A stretch of 32,016 nucleotides of DNA from an uncultured Chloracidobacterium sp. (GTDB lineage Bacteria; Acidobacteriota; Blastocatellia; Pyrinomonadales; Pyrinomonadaceae): the NCBI GenBank assembly GCA_937941715.1, contig CALDGX010000135.1, forward strand, positions 1 to 32,016. The letters are read 5' to 3'. The notes below the pieces were generated by a model, which worked only from the letters and a program-made list of their open reading frames with translations, was not told the DNA's origin and searched no databases. Of this stretch, positions 1 through 7,498 are shown one piece after another. Each line of letters begins with the position of its first letter. The stretch's first letter is position 1. The translations under genes were made by a program, and so were the position numbers.

Positions 1-2
1 GC

Positions 3-65
3 GCGCAAATGACGTACCAGCGGCGGCCCGGCCGGGACTACGACATCTGGGTCAACAAGGTATAG
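3..65 (+). CDS. C-terminal tail of an unknown protein (partial, runs off left edge)
   Basis: The third forward frame is open from the left edge to a TAG at 63-65 and encodes 20 residues ending in YDIWVNKV. The aromatic and charged residue mix looks like a genuine protein end rather than a random frame, but nothing identifies the family. It would converge with, and overlap by about 28 bases, the 3' end of the DUF3010-like gene on the other strand. The call rests only on the open frame and the look of the peptide. Confidence 0.35.
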   Translation, partial: AQMTYQRRPGRDYDIWVNKV

Positions 66-475
66 GCGGCACCGTAGGCCTCGTACTGATATTTGGCGAT
101 CGGGAGTTCGGCAAAGTCGATGTTCGCTTTCGACAAGGCCTTTCGGATGGTGGCTGGCGGGATAAGTATGACGCTCTGACGGCAGGTTTGGATCAGGCCC
201 TCGAGTTTGAACGTGATGGTGCCGCCTTTCATGCGGCCTTTTGAGAGGCGTTCGCGAATGGCGACGGCGTTAACGGCGTATTCGTCAAAAAACGCCTGGA
301 CCGAAGCCTGATAATCACGTACTTCCTGCTGATCTTTTGGGTCTGCGAGACCGAGCCGCACGATCGTGGTCGGCACGATGTCAAAATTGAGTGCATGCCC
401 GGCGAGCACGACAAATCTGGCTTCGTTCTTATCCAGGTCGATGCCGGCAATGGTCCTCATTGCGGCCGCCGTCAT
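38..475 (-). CDS. DUF3010-like protein of unknown function
   Basis: About 145 residues. The opening (MRTIAGIDLDKNEARF) and later blocks AIRERLSKGRMKGG and TFKLEGLIQ resemble the small DUF3010 family known from marine gammaproteobacteria, whose members start with a similar RNase-H-like beta strand and carry an R-x-R/K-x-x-KGK-x-x-GG block. The function of that family is not established. The start at 475 makes an ATGA overlap with the stop of the upstream zinc protease gene, suggesting translational coupling. Starts at 490 and 460 are also possible, and 460 fits the family N-terminus best. No Shine-Dalgarno is evident at any of them, which supports coupling. The assignment is from remembered family motifs and is moderately sure. 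Confidence 0.65.
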   Translation of the reverse strand: MTAAAMRTIAGIDLDKNEARFVVLAGHALNFDIVPTTIVRLGLADPKDQQEVRDYQASVQAFFDEYAVNAVAIRERLSKGRMKGGTITFKLEGLIQTCRQSVILIPPATIRKALSKANIDFAELPIAKYQYEAYGAAYTLLTQMS

Positions 476-1299
476 CGGATGGTCTGGCATTGCTTCATAT
501 CGCCGGACTTCAGTCCGATCGCGAAGTACTGTGCCCTCTGCGCCGCCGAACCGTGGGTGAACGAGTCAGGCACGACGTAACCCTGCGTCCGCTTTTGGAT
601 CATATCGTCGCCGACGGCCTGGGCCGCACGGATCGCTTCCTCGATATCGCCGGTCTCCAGGCGGCCTTGCTTTGCGGCAAAGTTAGCCCAGATCCCGGCA
701 TAGCAATCCGCCTGAAGTTCGAGTGCGACCGACAGCCGGTTGTTGTTGCCGGCCCGCTGCACCCTGTCCATCGTACCGGTCAGATTTTGGATATGATGCC
801 CGAATTCGTGAGCGATGACGTATGCCTGAGCAAAGTCGCCCGGAGCCTTGAATTCGCGTCGCAGCTCCTCAAAAAACGCAAAATCCAAATAGAGTTTGTA
901 GTCGCCCGGACAGTAGAACGGGCCGGTCGCGGCCGATGCGTAACCACACGCCGATGACACTTGCCCCGAGAAAATGACCAGTTTCGGGTCCTGATACCGA
1001 ACGCGTCCCTGTTGAGGCAATATCTGCCGCCAAGCGTCCTCGAGGCTGCCCATTATCGCACCCGCAAACTGCGCGTTGTCGTCCTTAGCCGCCGGCCGGT
1101 TGGCCGCCACGCCGGGGTCGGGAACGCCGCCCTGATTTGGTGCGTTCTGGAATAGCTGGCTCGGGTCGCCGCCGCAGAGGTAGATCGCCACGGCCAGTAT
1201 TAAAACGCCCAGGCTGCCGCCGCCGAGGGCTACTGTACGGCCGCCCATTCCGCGGCGGTCTTCGACATTGGTGCTCTGACGCTGATCTCTCCAACGCAT
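472..1299 (-). CDS. YpfJ-family neutral zinc metallopeptidase, membrane anchored
   Basis: 275 residues. A short charged N-terminus that includes MRWRDQRQSTNVEDRRG, typical of the YpfJ/neutral zinc metallopeptidase family, is followed by one membrane segment (about residues 26-42), a low-complexity linker (50-75) and the catalytic domain. The zinc site HEFGHH is at 164-169 with the downstream ELQADCYAGIWA block (194-205) supplying the likely third ligand. Four cysteines outside the membrane segment (118, 130, 199, 271) could form disulfides in the periplasm. The physiological substrate of this family is unknown. A purine-rich GAGAGGG lies about 10 bases upstream of the ATG at 1299. The gene overlaps the DUF3010-like gene by an ATGA. 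Family assignment is secure; the role is not. Confidence 0.92.
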   Translation of the reverse strand: MRWRDQRQSTNVEDRRGMGGRTVALGGGSLGVLILAVAIYLCGGDPSQLFQNAPNQGGVPDPGVAANRPAAKDDNAQFAGAIMGSLEDAWRQILPQQGRVRYQDPKLVIFSGQVSSACGYASAATGPFYCPGDYKLYLDFAFFEELRREFKAPGDFAQAYVIAHEFGHHIQNLTGTMDRVQRAGNNNRLSVALELQADCYAGIWANFAAKQGRLETGDIEEAIRAAQAVGDDMIQKRTQGYVVPDSFTHGSAAQRAQYFAIGLKSGDMKQCQTIR

Positions 1300-1456
1300 A
1301 AATTTGTACCCTCTCAGACCGGTTATCTGCAGTTTCGTTCACGGCAATATTAGCATTTTATGCGGGGCGGGCGAAATATTTTGGGCCCGTGGCCGATGGT
1401 GCGGCTGACGGCGGAACGGCACGCCGGGAAACTGATCAGCCGGGAGCACATAAACC

Positions 1457-1486
1457 TTGACATAAGTGGATTTAGAGGACTATGAT
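1457..1486 (+). promoter_or_regulatory. Sigma-70-type promoter of the HU gene
   Basis: TTGACA at 1457-1462 and TATGAT at 1481-1486 are separated by 18 bases, close to the consensus housekeeping promoter. The predicted start is near 1493, giving a leader of about 53 bases before the HU ATG. This is the best promoter in the window by eye and fits an abundant DNA-binding protein. Confidence 0.75.
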
Positions 1487-1545
1487 GCAACTGCGTTTTA
1501 GTTTCGGTTTACACTCCCCGCGTTTCCAAAATTTAGGAGGAAATA

Positions 1546-1821
1546 ATGATCAAACTAGACATCGTCAACCTGGTCGCCGACCGAACCGGGGTGCCGAAGC
1601 AGAAAGCCGAACAGGTCGTCGATTCGCTGTTTGAAGCAATGAAGGAGGCTCTCGCCATGGGCAAACGCATCGAGCTGCGCGGATTCGGCGTGTTTGTCGT
1701 CAAGGACCGTAAACGCGGTGTCGGCCGCAACCCGCGAACGGGTACCGAGGTGCCGATCCCCGAGGGTAAGACGATCCGCTTTAAACCGGGCAAGGAGCTT
1801 TCGGCAAAGGCCGTCAGCTAG
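1546..1821 (+). CDS. hup: HU-family DNA-binding protein
   Basis: 91 residues, the usual length for HU. The helical dimerisation half (1-45, with the K-x-x-A-E-Q-V-V-D heptads) is followed by the conserved RGFGVF turn (45-50) and the DNA-embracing beta arm with RNPRTG (61-66), then the terminal KPGKEL helix. HU binds and bends DNA without much sequence preference and compacts the nucleoid. A strong Shine-Dalgarno (AGGAGG at about 1534-1539) precedes the ATG, and a near-consensus promoter lies upstream. The gene appears monocistronic: the next gene has its own leader of about 80 bases. HU versus IHF subunit cannot be fully separated, but the lone gene and the arm sequence favour HU. Confidence 0.95.
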   Translation: MIKLDIVNLVADRTGVPKQKAEQVVDSLFEAMKEALAMGKRIELRGFGVFVVKDRKRGVGRNPRTGTEVPIPEGKTIRFKPGKELSAKAVS

Positions 1822-1902
1822 CCGACAAAATTAGATCTATTGATTTCCGGGGCCGCAAACAGACCGGGCCGCCAGCCCGCCCTCCGCGGCCTATATTTGT
1901 AA

Positions 1903-2931
1903 ATGACCGAAGAAGATCGACTCGAACCCCCGATCACATTTGAACGAGCGGCATTGCGCCCGACCGCCCGTACGTGGATCAAGCACATCATCCTGCTGCT
2001 GATCACGCTCTGTACCGCGACCGTCGCCGGCGTCCTCTACCCGTTTGGCAGCAGTGCTAACTTTATCGCCGGTGACCCGCAGACGGCCGGGGAATTATGG
2101 ACCTTTTTTCAAACGCTGCCGGCCGAGTACGCGATAATGATCCTCAAGACCGTCACCGACCTTTTTGTCGTTGACGGCCTGTTGTTCGAGGGTCTCAGCT
2201 TTTCCGTCTCGCTGCTTTTTATCCTCATCTCGCACGAGATGGGACACTATATCGCCTGCCGAATTTATAAGGTAGACGCCACCCTGCCGTACTTTATCCC
2301 GACGCCGCCGATGATCGGCCCGGCCGGCACCTTCGGCGCGTTCATTAAGATAATGTCGCCGATGCCGTCGCGGCGGGCTGTGTTTGATATCGGCGTGGCG
2401 GGCCCGATCGCCGGCTTTCTCGCCCTGATACCGGTCGCCCTGATCGGCCTTGCGACGATGAAGGTTGCCTCGCCCGCACAGATCGCGTTTTCGACCGGCG
2501 GACTGACCTTTTCCGACCCGCTGCTGTTCAGGTGCCTGGCGTATTTTTTCGGGATCGACCTCAAATTCGGGATCGGAAATTCGTTCTATTTTGCTGCGTG
2601 GGTGGGGCTATTGGTGACCGCCCTGAATCTGATCCCATCAGGTCAATTGGATGGCGGACACGCCATCTATGCCGCGTTGGGCGAGAAATTTCATTTCTGG
2701 ACGGGGCGGATCGCCTTTGTCGCGATGGCCACGCTGTCGGTGCTGGGAATGTATCTCTACAGCAGCCCGAGCGGGTTCCTGTTCGCGGTCGTCCTTGCCG
2801 TAATGATGCGTGTAAAGCACCCCGAACCCGCTGATATGACGCCGCTCGACGGCAAACGCAAGGCAGTTGCGATCCTGACGCTGATCATTTTCGCGCTTTG
2901 TTTCGTTCCTTTCCCGATCCAGATCAATTAG
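1903..2931 (+). CDS. Site-2-protease-family (M50) membrane metalloprotease
   Basis: 342 residues with several hydrophobic segments. The zinc motif HEMGH lies at 111-115 inside a membrane helix, and the matching third ligand motif LDGGH is near 249-253 (Asp250). Both define intramembrane site-2 proteases, which cut transmembrane substrates such as anti-sigma factors or remnant signal peptides. A segment rich in proline and glycine (TPPMIGPAGTFGAFI, about 130-145) matches the membrane re-entrant loop of the family. No PDZ domain is present, so it is not a canonical RseP. No clear Shine-Dalgarno precedes the ATG, while a TATATT lies only 5 bases upstream. The 3' end overlaps the convergent gene by 8 bases. 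The substrate is unknown. Confidence 0.9.
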   Translation: MTEEDRLEPPITFERAALRPTARTWIKHIILLLITLCTATVAGVLYPFGSSANFIAGDPQTAGELWTFFQTLPAEYAIMILKTVTDLFVVDGLLFEGLSFSVSLLFILISHEMGHYIACRIYKVDATLPYFIPTPPMIGPAGTFGAFIKIMSPMPSRRAVFDIGVAGPIAGFLALIPVALIGLATMKVASPAQIAFSTGGLTFSDPLLFRCLAYFFGIDLKFGIGNSFYFAAWVGLLVTALNLIPSGQLDGGHAIYAALGEKFHFWTGRIAFVAMATLSVLGMYLYSSPSGFLFAVVLAVMMRVKHPEPADMTPLDGKRKAVAILTLIIFALCFVPFPIQIN

Positions 2932-3901
2932 CGGCCGGCAACAGCCCTTTTACTTCCCTGACCAGATCCGCGACGTCCTCCTGGCCGTCGAGGGCGATCA
3001 TAAAGAAGTCGTAGCTCGTCTTGAAACACACCATCCCGTTGCCGAAGAACCAAACACCCTCAAGTAGCGGATTACCGCCGATGATCGAACCGATCGGGAA
3101 TCCGGTAATGTTCTTAGGGTCGAGCACATTGGTCAGCATCACGGCTCCAGAGGCGAATGAGAACGCACCGAGCAGCGGGGCGCCGATTCGCCGTGCGATG
3201 TCGCGTTCAAATTTGACGCGCTCGGCGTCCGCCTCGGACAAATGACCGTTCGCGATCAGTTCCTCACGGCGGGAAAGGTAACCGTCAAACTCGTCGGCGA
3301 GTTTCTTGACCGACCAGGTCGGGATCGCCGAATTCAGCAGCCAGTGGGAACTCAACCCGGTAAAGACGACCCCGAGGCCGGCACCGATCGCCATCGAAAC
3401 CCCTGTTGCGGCGGCTCGGACCGGATCGTCCTTGGCCCAATCCGCGGCCTTCTGCACCGACCGCAGGGCCGAATCGAGTGCTCCGCTCAAACTAGCGCCA
3501 AACCCAACCACCTTTGAAACGCGTTTGGCGTTCGTCCCGACCGTATCGCGAGCGTCGTCAAACATGTCGCCCGCTTTCCCGGCAACGTCGACGACGACAC
3601 CGCCGGCCTTTTCCCCGACGCCCGCGGCCGCGTCGCGAACCGGTTCGCTGACGTCCCAAGCCGTCTTGGCGGTATCTGCCGCAGTGTTGATGACGCCCTC
3701 GGCGACCTTTACGGCCTGTTTGCCGACCTCGGATTTCTCGGCTTCGGTCTTCAGGCGTTCGGCGCCTTTCTGGGCCGTCTCGACGACGACGCGAGCACCG
3801 TCCTCGATCTTTTCCTTCAGCCCGAGTTGGGCGTCTATCTCCTCGAGTTTTTCAGTTGCACGTTTCTGCCAGCGGTCAAATCTCTCTTTATAGTCACTCA
3901 T
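2924..3901 (-). CDS. Membrane protein of unknown function with long amphipathic N-terminal region
   Basis: 325 residues, family not recognised. Residues 1-160 are almost entirely predicted helix, rich in Ala, Lys, Glu, Asp and Val, and recall the repetitive amphipathic helices of LEA-like, YtxH-like and apolipoprotein-like proteins. Residues 162-190, 238-260 and 278-295 are glycine-rich and hydrophobic and could be membrane helices or hairpins. Between them, 195-236 is charged. A good ribosome site (GAGGAAG) sits before the ATG at 3901. The gene is convergent with the M50 protease gene (8-base overlap) and divergent from yacG. A role in membrane binding or stress protection is conceivable, but nothing in the sequence proves it. 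Confidence 0.75.
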   Translation of the reverse strand: MSDYKERFDRWQKRATEKLEEIDAQLGLKEKIEDGARVVVETAQKGAERLKTEAEKSEVGKQAVKVAEGVINTAADTAKTAWDVSEPVRDAAAGVGEKAGGVVVDVAGKAGDMFDDARDTVGTNAKRVSKVVGFGASLSGALDSALRSVQKAADWAKDDPVRAAATGVSMAIGAGLGVVFTGLSSHWLLNSAIPTWSVKKLADEFDGYLSRREELIANGHLSEADAERVKFERDIARRIGAPLLGAFSFASGAVMLTNVLDPKNITGFPIGSIIGGNPLLEGVWFFGNGMVCFKTSYDFFMIALDGQEDVADLVREVKGLLPAAN

Positions 3902-4084
3902 TTATCGTTCTTCCTCTCCCCCGATCAGGACAATTTGAATACGACGGACCCACGCCGTTTGTTCGCGCTCTTATGAGTTCGATATTACAACGATAATTGC
4001 CGTTTTGTGACGATTTTTTTGTTCCGGGCGGCGATTTCGGCGTGATCGGCTGGTATGCTAATCTTTGTTTCTGGAAACAAGACC

Positions 4085-4291
4085 ATGCCTTTAGTTAAAT
4101 GTCCAAATTGCGGAAAAGAGGTTGAATTCACCGGCAACGAATTTCGCCCCTTTTGTTCTGAAAGGTGCAAAATGCTGGATTTCGGTGCATGGGCGGATGA
4201 GGAATACGCCCTTCCGACCGAAACCTCGGAGTTAAGCGAGGAGGACATCGATCAGATCGAAAGGGCCCTCAACGGAAGGAGTCGACAATGA
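4085..4291 (+). CDS. yacG: YacG-like zinc-finger protein (DNA gyrase inhibitor family)
   Basis: 68 residues. A treble-clef-type zinc site is visible as C6-P-N-C9 and C24-S-E-R-C28, followed by the conserved KMLDFGAWADEEYA block, all typical of YacG, which in Escherichia coli binds GyrB and inhibits gyrase. The acidic C-terminus (SEEDIDQIE) is also usual. The start at 4085 is preferred because family members begin a few residues before the first CPxC. An in-frame ATG at 4055 would add ten atypical residues and falls within a possible TATGCT -10 box at 4054-4059. The stop overlaps the next start (ATGA), so the two are probably translationally coupled. Confidence 0.9.
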   Translation: MPLVKCPNCGKEVEFTGNEFRPFCSERCKMLDFGAWADEEYALPTETSELSEEDIDQIERALNGRSRQ

Positions 4292-4551
4292 TGAGTCCCG
4301 CAATGTTTTTTGACGTCGGCCCGTCAGCCGGCGGAATTGCTGTCTTTGCCGCGGTCGCCTTCTTTTTTGTGCTGGCGTCTGTTGCTTTTTTTGCCTTCAA
4401 GATGCTCCGAAAGTCGGTCAAAATGGCGTTCCGGCTTATCATCGTCGCGATCATCCTGTTGATCGCCGTCGCCGGCAGCGTCACTTTCTGGTGGCTCGGG
4501 TCGAGTTCGCCGACACGCCCGGACCGCCCGCGGCCGACACAGCCCAGATAG
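4288..4551 (+). CDS. Small two-helix membrane protein, hypothetical
   Basis: 87 residues, not a recognised family. Two hydrophobic stretches (about 15-38 and 47-70) are separated by a short basic loop (KMLRKSVK), with a polar Pro/Arg-rich tail (SSSPTRPDRPRPTQPR) at the C-terminus, which would place both ends on the same side of the membrane. Its ATG overlaps the yacG stop, and the MFS transporter gene begins 10 bases after its stop, so all three appear to be one transcript. The coupling supports the gene being real. Its function is unknown. Confidence 0.7.
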   Translation: MMSPAMFFDVGPSAGGIAVFAAVAFFFVLASVAFFAFKMLRKSVKMAFRLIIVAIILLIAVAGSVTFWWLGSSSPTRPDRPRPTQPR

Positions 4552-4561
4552 GCCGTAAGCG

Positions 4562-5809
4562 ATGGCACTTCCCGACGAATCGGAAAAGAGACCGCGATGG
4601 AAACGGTACTTCCACCTTCCGCGCAACGTTCTTGCGCTCAGCTCTGTCGCCCTCTTGAATGACACCTCGAGCGAGATCATATATCCGCTGCTGCCTGCTT
4701 TTCTCGCGCTTACGCTCGGAGCGTCACCATTCGCGATCGGCCTGATCGAGGGCTTTGCCGAGTCGGTCGCCAGCATTCTAAAGCTGTTTTCCGGCTATTT
4801 GAGCGACCGCCTCAACACCCGCAAGTGGCCCGTTTTTGCCGGATATTCGCTCGCCGCGATCATGCGGCCGCTGCTCGCTTTGGTGACGACATGGCCGCAG
4901 GTGCTAGTCGTCAGAATGGGCGACCGCATCGGTAAGGGCATTCGCGGAGCGCCGAGGGACGCGCTGCTCGCGGCCAGCGTCGCGCCGTCCGAACGCGGTT
5001 TCGCGTTTGGCTTTAACCGGGCGGCGGATCACTTCGGCGCGATATTGGGCCCGGTCGCGGCATTTTTTCTGATGTCGTATTTTGCGGCGGACCCTACAAA
5101 TCCGACAGCGGACGAGTTTCAGAGTGTGTTTTGGCTTGCCTCGCTTCCGGTCGTTTTCGGACTGTTCATCGTCATTTTTTTCGTTCGCGAAGAATCGGCT
5201 CCCGTCGCTGCAAACGGATCAGCCATAAAACTCACGCTGCGGGGATTTGACGGCAATTTCAAGCGCTTTCTGGTCATTATTGCGATTTTTACGCTCTCAA
5301 ATTCGACCGACGCCTTTCTCCTGCTGCGTGCCGAGCAGGCGGGAATATCGCCCGCCGTTCTGCCGCTTGTGTGGATGGCACTCCACTTCAGCAAGGTCGG
5401 GTTTTCGCTCATCGGCGGCGACCTTTCGGATCGCATCGGGCGCAAAAAGCTGATATTTACGGGCTGGATGGTCTATGCGCTGGTTTACCTCGGGTTTGCG
5501 TTCGCGAGTGCCCCGTGGCACGCCTGGACGTTGTTCATCATTTACGGCGTATATTTTGGCTTTACCGAGGGCGTTGAAAAGGCGATGGTCGCCGATATGG
5601 TCGGCGAGGAAAAGCGCGGAACGGCATTTGGGCTCTATAATCTTGCCTTCGGCATCGCCGTATTTCCGGCATCGCTGTTGTTCGGATTGATCTGGAATCA
5701 GCTCGGTGCCCCGGCCGCGTTCATTTTCAGCTCGGTCATTTCGGTCGCAGCAGCTTTGTCATTGACAACGGTCAAGACCGGACAGAAAATAACGGCCGAG
5801 CAAGTGTGA
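4562..5809 (+). CDS. MFS transporter, substrate unknown
   Basis: 415 residues with the hydrophobic pattern of a 12-helix major facilitator. MFS motif A appears in the first half (GYLSDRLNTRK, about 78-88) and again in the second half (GGDLSDRIGRKK, 285-296), as expected from the internal duplication. DRIGKGIRGAPRDALLA (121-137) is characteristic of a widespread prokaryotic MFS subgroup of unassigned substrate. The N-terminal 20 residues are basic and cytoplasmic. It follows the small membrane protein by 10 bases and is probably co-transcribed with yacG. It ends 35 bases from the convergent M48 gene with no clear terminator between them. Drug or metabolite efflux is plausible but not shown. 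Confidence 0.88.
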   Translation: MALPDESEKRPRWKRYFHLPRNVLALSSVALLNDTSSEIIYPLLPAFLALTLGASPFAIGLIEGFAESVASILKLFSGYLSDRLNTRKWPVFAGYSLAAIMRPLLALVTTWPQVLVVRMGDRIGKGIRGAPRDALLAASVAPSERGFAFGFNRAADHFGAILGPVAAFFLMSYFAADPTNPTADEFQSVFWLASLPVVFGLFIVIFFVREESAPVAANGSAIKLTLRGFDGNFKRFLVIIAIFTLSNSTDAFLLLRAEQAGISPAVLPLVWMALHFSKVGFSLIGGDLSDRIGRKKLIFTGWMVYALVYLGFAFASAPWHAWTLFIIYGVYFGFTEGVEKAMVADMVGEEKRGTAFGLYNLAFGIAVFPASLLFGLIWNQLGAPAAFIFSSVISVAAALSLTTVKTGQKITAEQV

Positions 5810-5844
5810 TCACCGCCCGGCCGCTCCATTGTATATCGCGTGTC

Positions 5845-7239
5845 TTAATCGCTCAGGCGGATCGAACCCAGCATATTTCGGAACGCAGTCGAGTAACTTC
5901 CCGCGTCGCCCTCGGGTACCACCGTTATTACGTAAAACAGATCGCCGCTTCGAAGCTGTGTCGTATAGACCGTCACCACCTCGGTGCGGTTGGTCACCGG
6001 CGAACGGCCCGCTAGTACCGTCGAATATCCCTGACGGCCGGCGACGTACGTGCGTTCAAAGTTGCCGCGTTGCCGCAGATAATCGTTTGCCTGCAAAACG
6101 CCGTTGACGTATTCCTGGGTGCTGTTGTTCAGGTTGGCATTCTGGCTCTTATTTACGCCGATCATCGCACCGTGGGTGATGCCCTGCGAGCCGAATGCAC
6201 CGTCCGGAGCAAACTGGACCGAGCCCTCTGACGGAAATTCACGCCAGTTCGACGGCACATTCATCCGAAGCCAGTTGCCGCCCGAGTAAGTCCTGACGCG
6301 GACCGACGGGTAGGCGACGTTGGCGGAGTATTTACCGCTCGCTGTCGGGTTGTTGTTGGCCTCGGCCTGTTTTTGGATCTCGGCCATCGTCCGGGCTTTA
6401 GGCATCGCCCTGAGCCGTGCTTGGACCCTTTCGAAATCACGGGTCAGCTTGATCGGATTCGGCGAAACGTTCAGGAATGTCGCCTCTTTATTGATCTTCT
6501 CAAAGCGGTTGCCCGGATCCGGGTGACTGCTGAGCCACTCTGGCCCCGATCCGCCACCCTGTGCGGCGATGGTCTTGAACATATTTGCCAGATCACGCGG
6601 ATCATAGCCGGCGTCCGCCATTATTCTGGCACCGAGCACGTCGGCCTGTGTTTCGTATTCCCGGCTGAATTTTGTCATCCACGCGGCGGCTCCGAGCATG
6701 CCGAGCTGGGCACCGGCCTCGCCGGCCAGGATCGCTCCGCCAAGGATCATCCCGATCATCCCGATCTGGTTGCCGAGGCTCCCCTGTTTGGTCTGCTGGG
6801 CGGTCGCGTGGCGAAGCGCGACGTGAGATATCTCATGAGCCATGACGCCCGCCATCTCGCCCTCGTTACGGGCCGCCTCGATCATGCCGCGATTGACGTA
6901 CATCGGGCCGCCGGGCAATGCGAACGCGTTGATATCGCTGGCGTTAACCAGCTTGAACCGATAGTCGAATGACGTCTGTCTGAACTGCGTCGGGATCGCC
7001 GTAACGAGCCGTGCCCCGACACGCTCGATATACCGCGTGGCGTCTGCGTCGCTCAGGATCGGAAACTGTTTCTCGACCTCGGTTGCCGCCTGCGAGCCTA
7101 TTTTGATGTCATCCTGCACCTTGTATTTGTTCTTGGGCATCGTGACCTGGGTCTGCGCGATCGCGGCGATCGGCACGATCAGGATCGCGAACATCAGGTA
7201 AGCAACGGTCAGTTTTCGGTGTATCAGAACTTTCTTCAT
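5845..7239 (-). CDS. Secreted M48-family zinc metalloprotease
   Basis: 464 residues. A signal peptide or N-terminal anchor occupies about 1-29 (ends IAAIAQ). The M48 catalytic domain follows, with HEISH at 135-139, the third ligand in EYETQAD (194-200, Glu196), and the supporting SSHPDPGNR block (237-245). This arrangement matches the BepA/YfgC and LoiP group of periplasmic proteases that handle outer-membrane protein quality control. No TPR is evident. Residues 300-464 instead form a beta-rich C-terminal domain I cannot name. A glycine-rich, hydrophobic insert (155-188) after the active site resembles the membrane-associated plug of BepA. GGAG lies just before the ATG. The target proteins are unknown. 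Confidence 0.9.
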   Translation of the reverse strand: MKKVLIHRKLTVAYLMFAILIVPIAAIAQTQVTMPKNKYKVQDDIKIGSQAATEVEKQFPILSDADATRYIERVGARLVTAIPTQFRQTSFDYRFKLVNASDINAFALPGGPMYVNRGMIEAARNEGEMAGVMAHEISHVALRHATAQQTKQGSLGNQIGMIGMILGGAILAGEAGAQLGMLGAAAWMTKFSREYETQADVLGARIMADAGYDPRDLANMFKTIAAQGGGSGPEWLSSHPDPGNRFEKINKEATFLNVSPNPIKLTRDFERVQARLRAMPKARTMAEIQKQAEANNNPTASGKYSANVAYPSVRVRTYSGGNWLRMNVPSNWREFPSEGSVQFAPDGAFGSQGITHGAMIGVNKSQNANLNNSTQEYVNGVLQANDYLRQRGNFERTYVAGRQGYSTVLAGRSPVTNRTEVVTVYTTQLRSGDLFYVITVVPEGDAGSYSTAFRNMLGSIRLSD

Positions 7240-7367
7240 ATCATCTCCAGCTTCAATTCGATGTGTGGGCCTCCCGACTACTTTAGCAGATATCCGGGCC
7301 CGTTCATCGCTCGATTTCGATGAGATCGGCCGTGTTCCGCGTTTGCCGATGAATTACGGCGGACAAA

Positions 7368-7396
7368 TATTACGTTAATGTTAACTATATGTTACA
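7368..7396 (+). promoter_or_regulatory. Pho-box-like 11-bp direct repeats, distal block
   Basis: TGTTAAC at 7379-7385 and TGTTACA at 7390-7396 begin exactly 11 bases apart, with an AT-rich 4-base spacer (TATA). A weaker unit, TATTACG at 7368-7374, extends the phase by another 11 bases. PhoB/PhoP-type response regulators bind 11-bp direct repeats of this general form. The block lies about 100 bases upstream of phoU. The repeats are directly visible; the regulator is inferred from the downstream genes. Confidence 0.5.
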
Positions 7397-7427
7397 GAAT
7401 CGCCCGCCGGCCCGCGAAACGTGTGAA

Positions 7428-7473
7428 TGTTAAGTATAATGTAACCCATTGTCAGGCCCTGCTGAACTATAAT
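7428..7473 (+). promoter_or_regulatory. phoU promoter with proximal Pho-box-like repeats
   Basis: TATAAT at 7468-7473 is a perfect -10 box. No consensus -35 is found at normal spacing. In its place lie TGTTAAG (7428-7434), TGTAACC (7440-7446) and TGTCAGG (7450-7456), whose first and last units are 22 bases apart, the last ending 11 bases before the -10. An activator site replacing the -35 at this distance is the classic layout of PhoB-activated promoters. Transcription would start near 7480, leaving about 19 bases of leader with an AGGTG ribosome site before the ATG at 7499. Confidence 0.55.
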
Positions 7474-7498
7474 CGTGCGAGTAGTTACAGGTGAAAAT

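Noticed and set aside
1892..1905. Leaderless start of the M50 protease gene from TATATT five bases before the ATG
   Set aside because: No -35 sequence lies at suitable spacing, so the -10-like box may be chance in an AT-rich patch.
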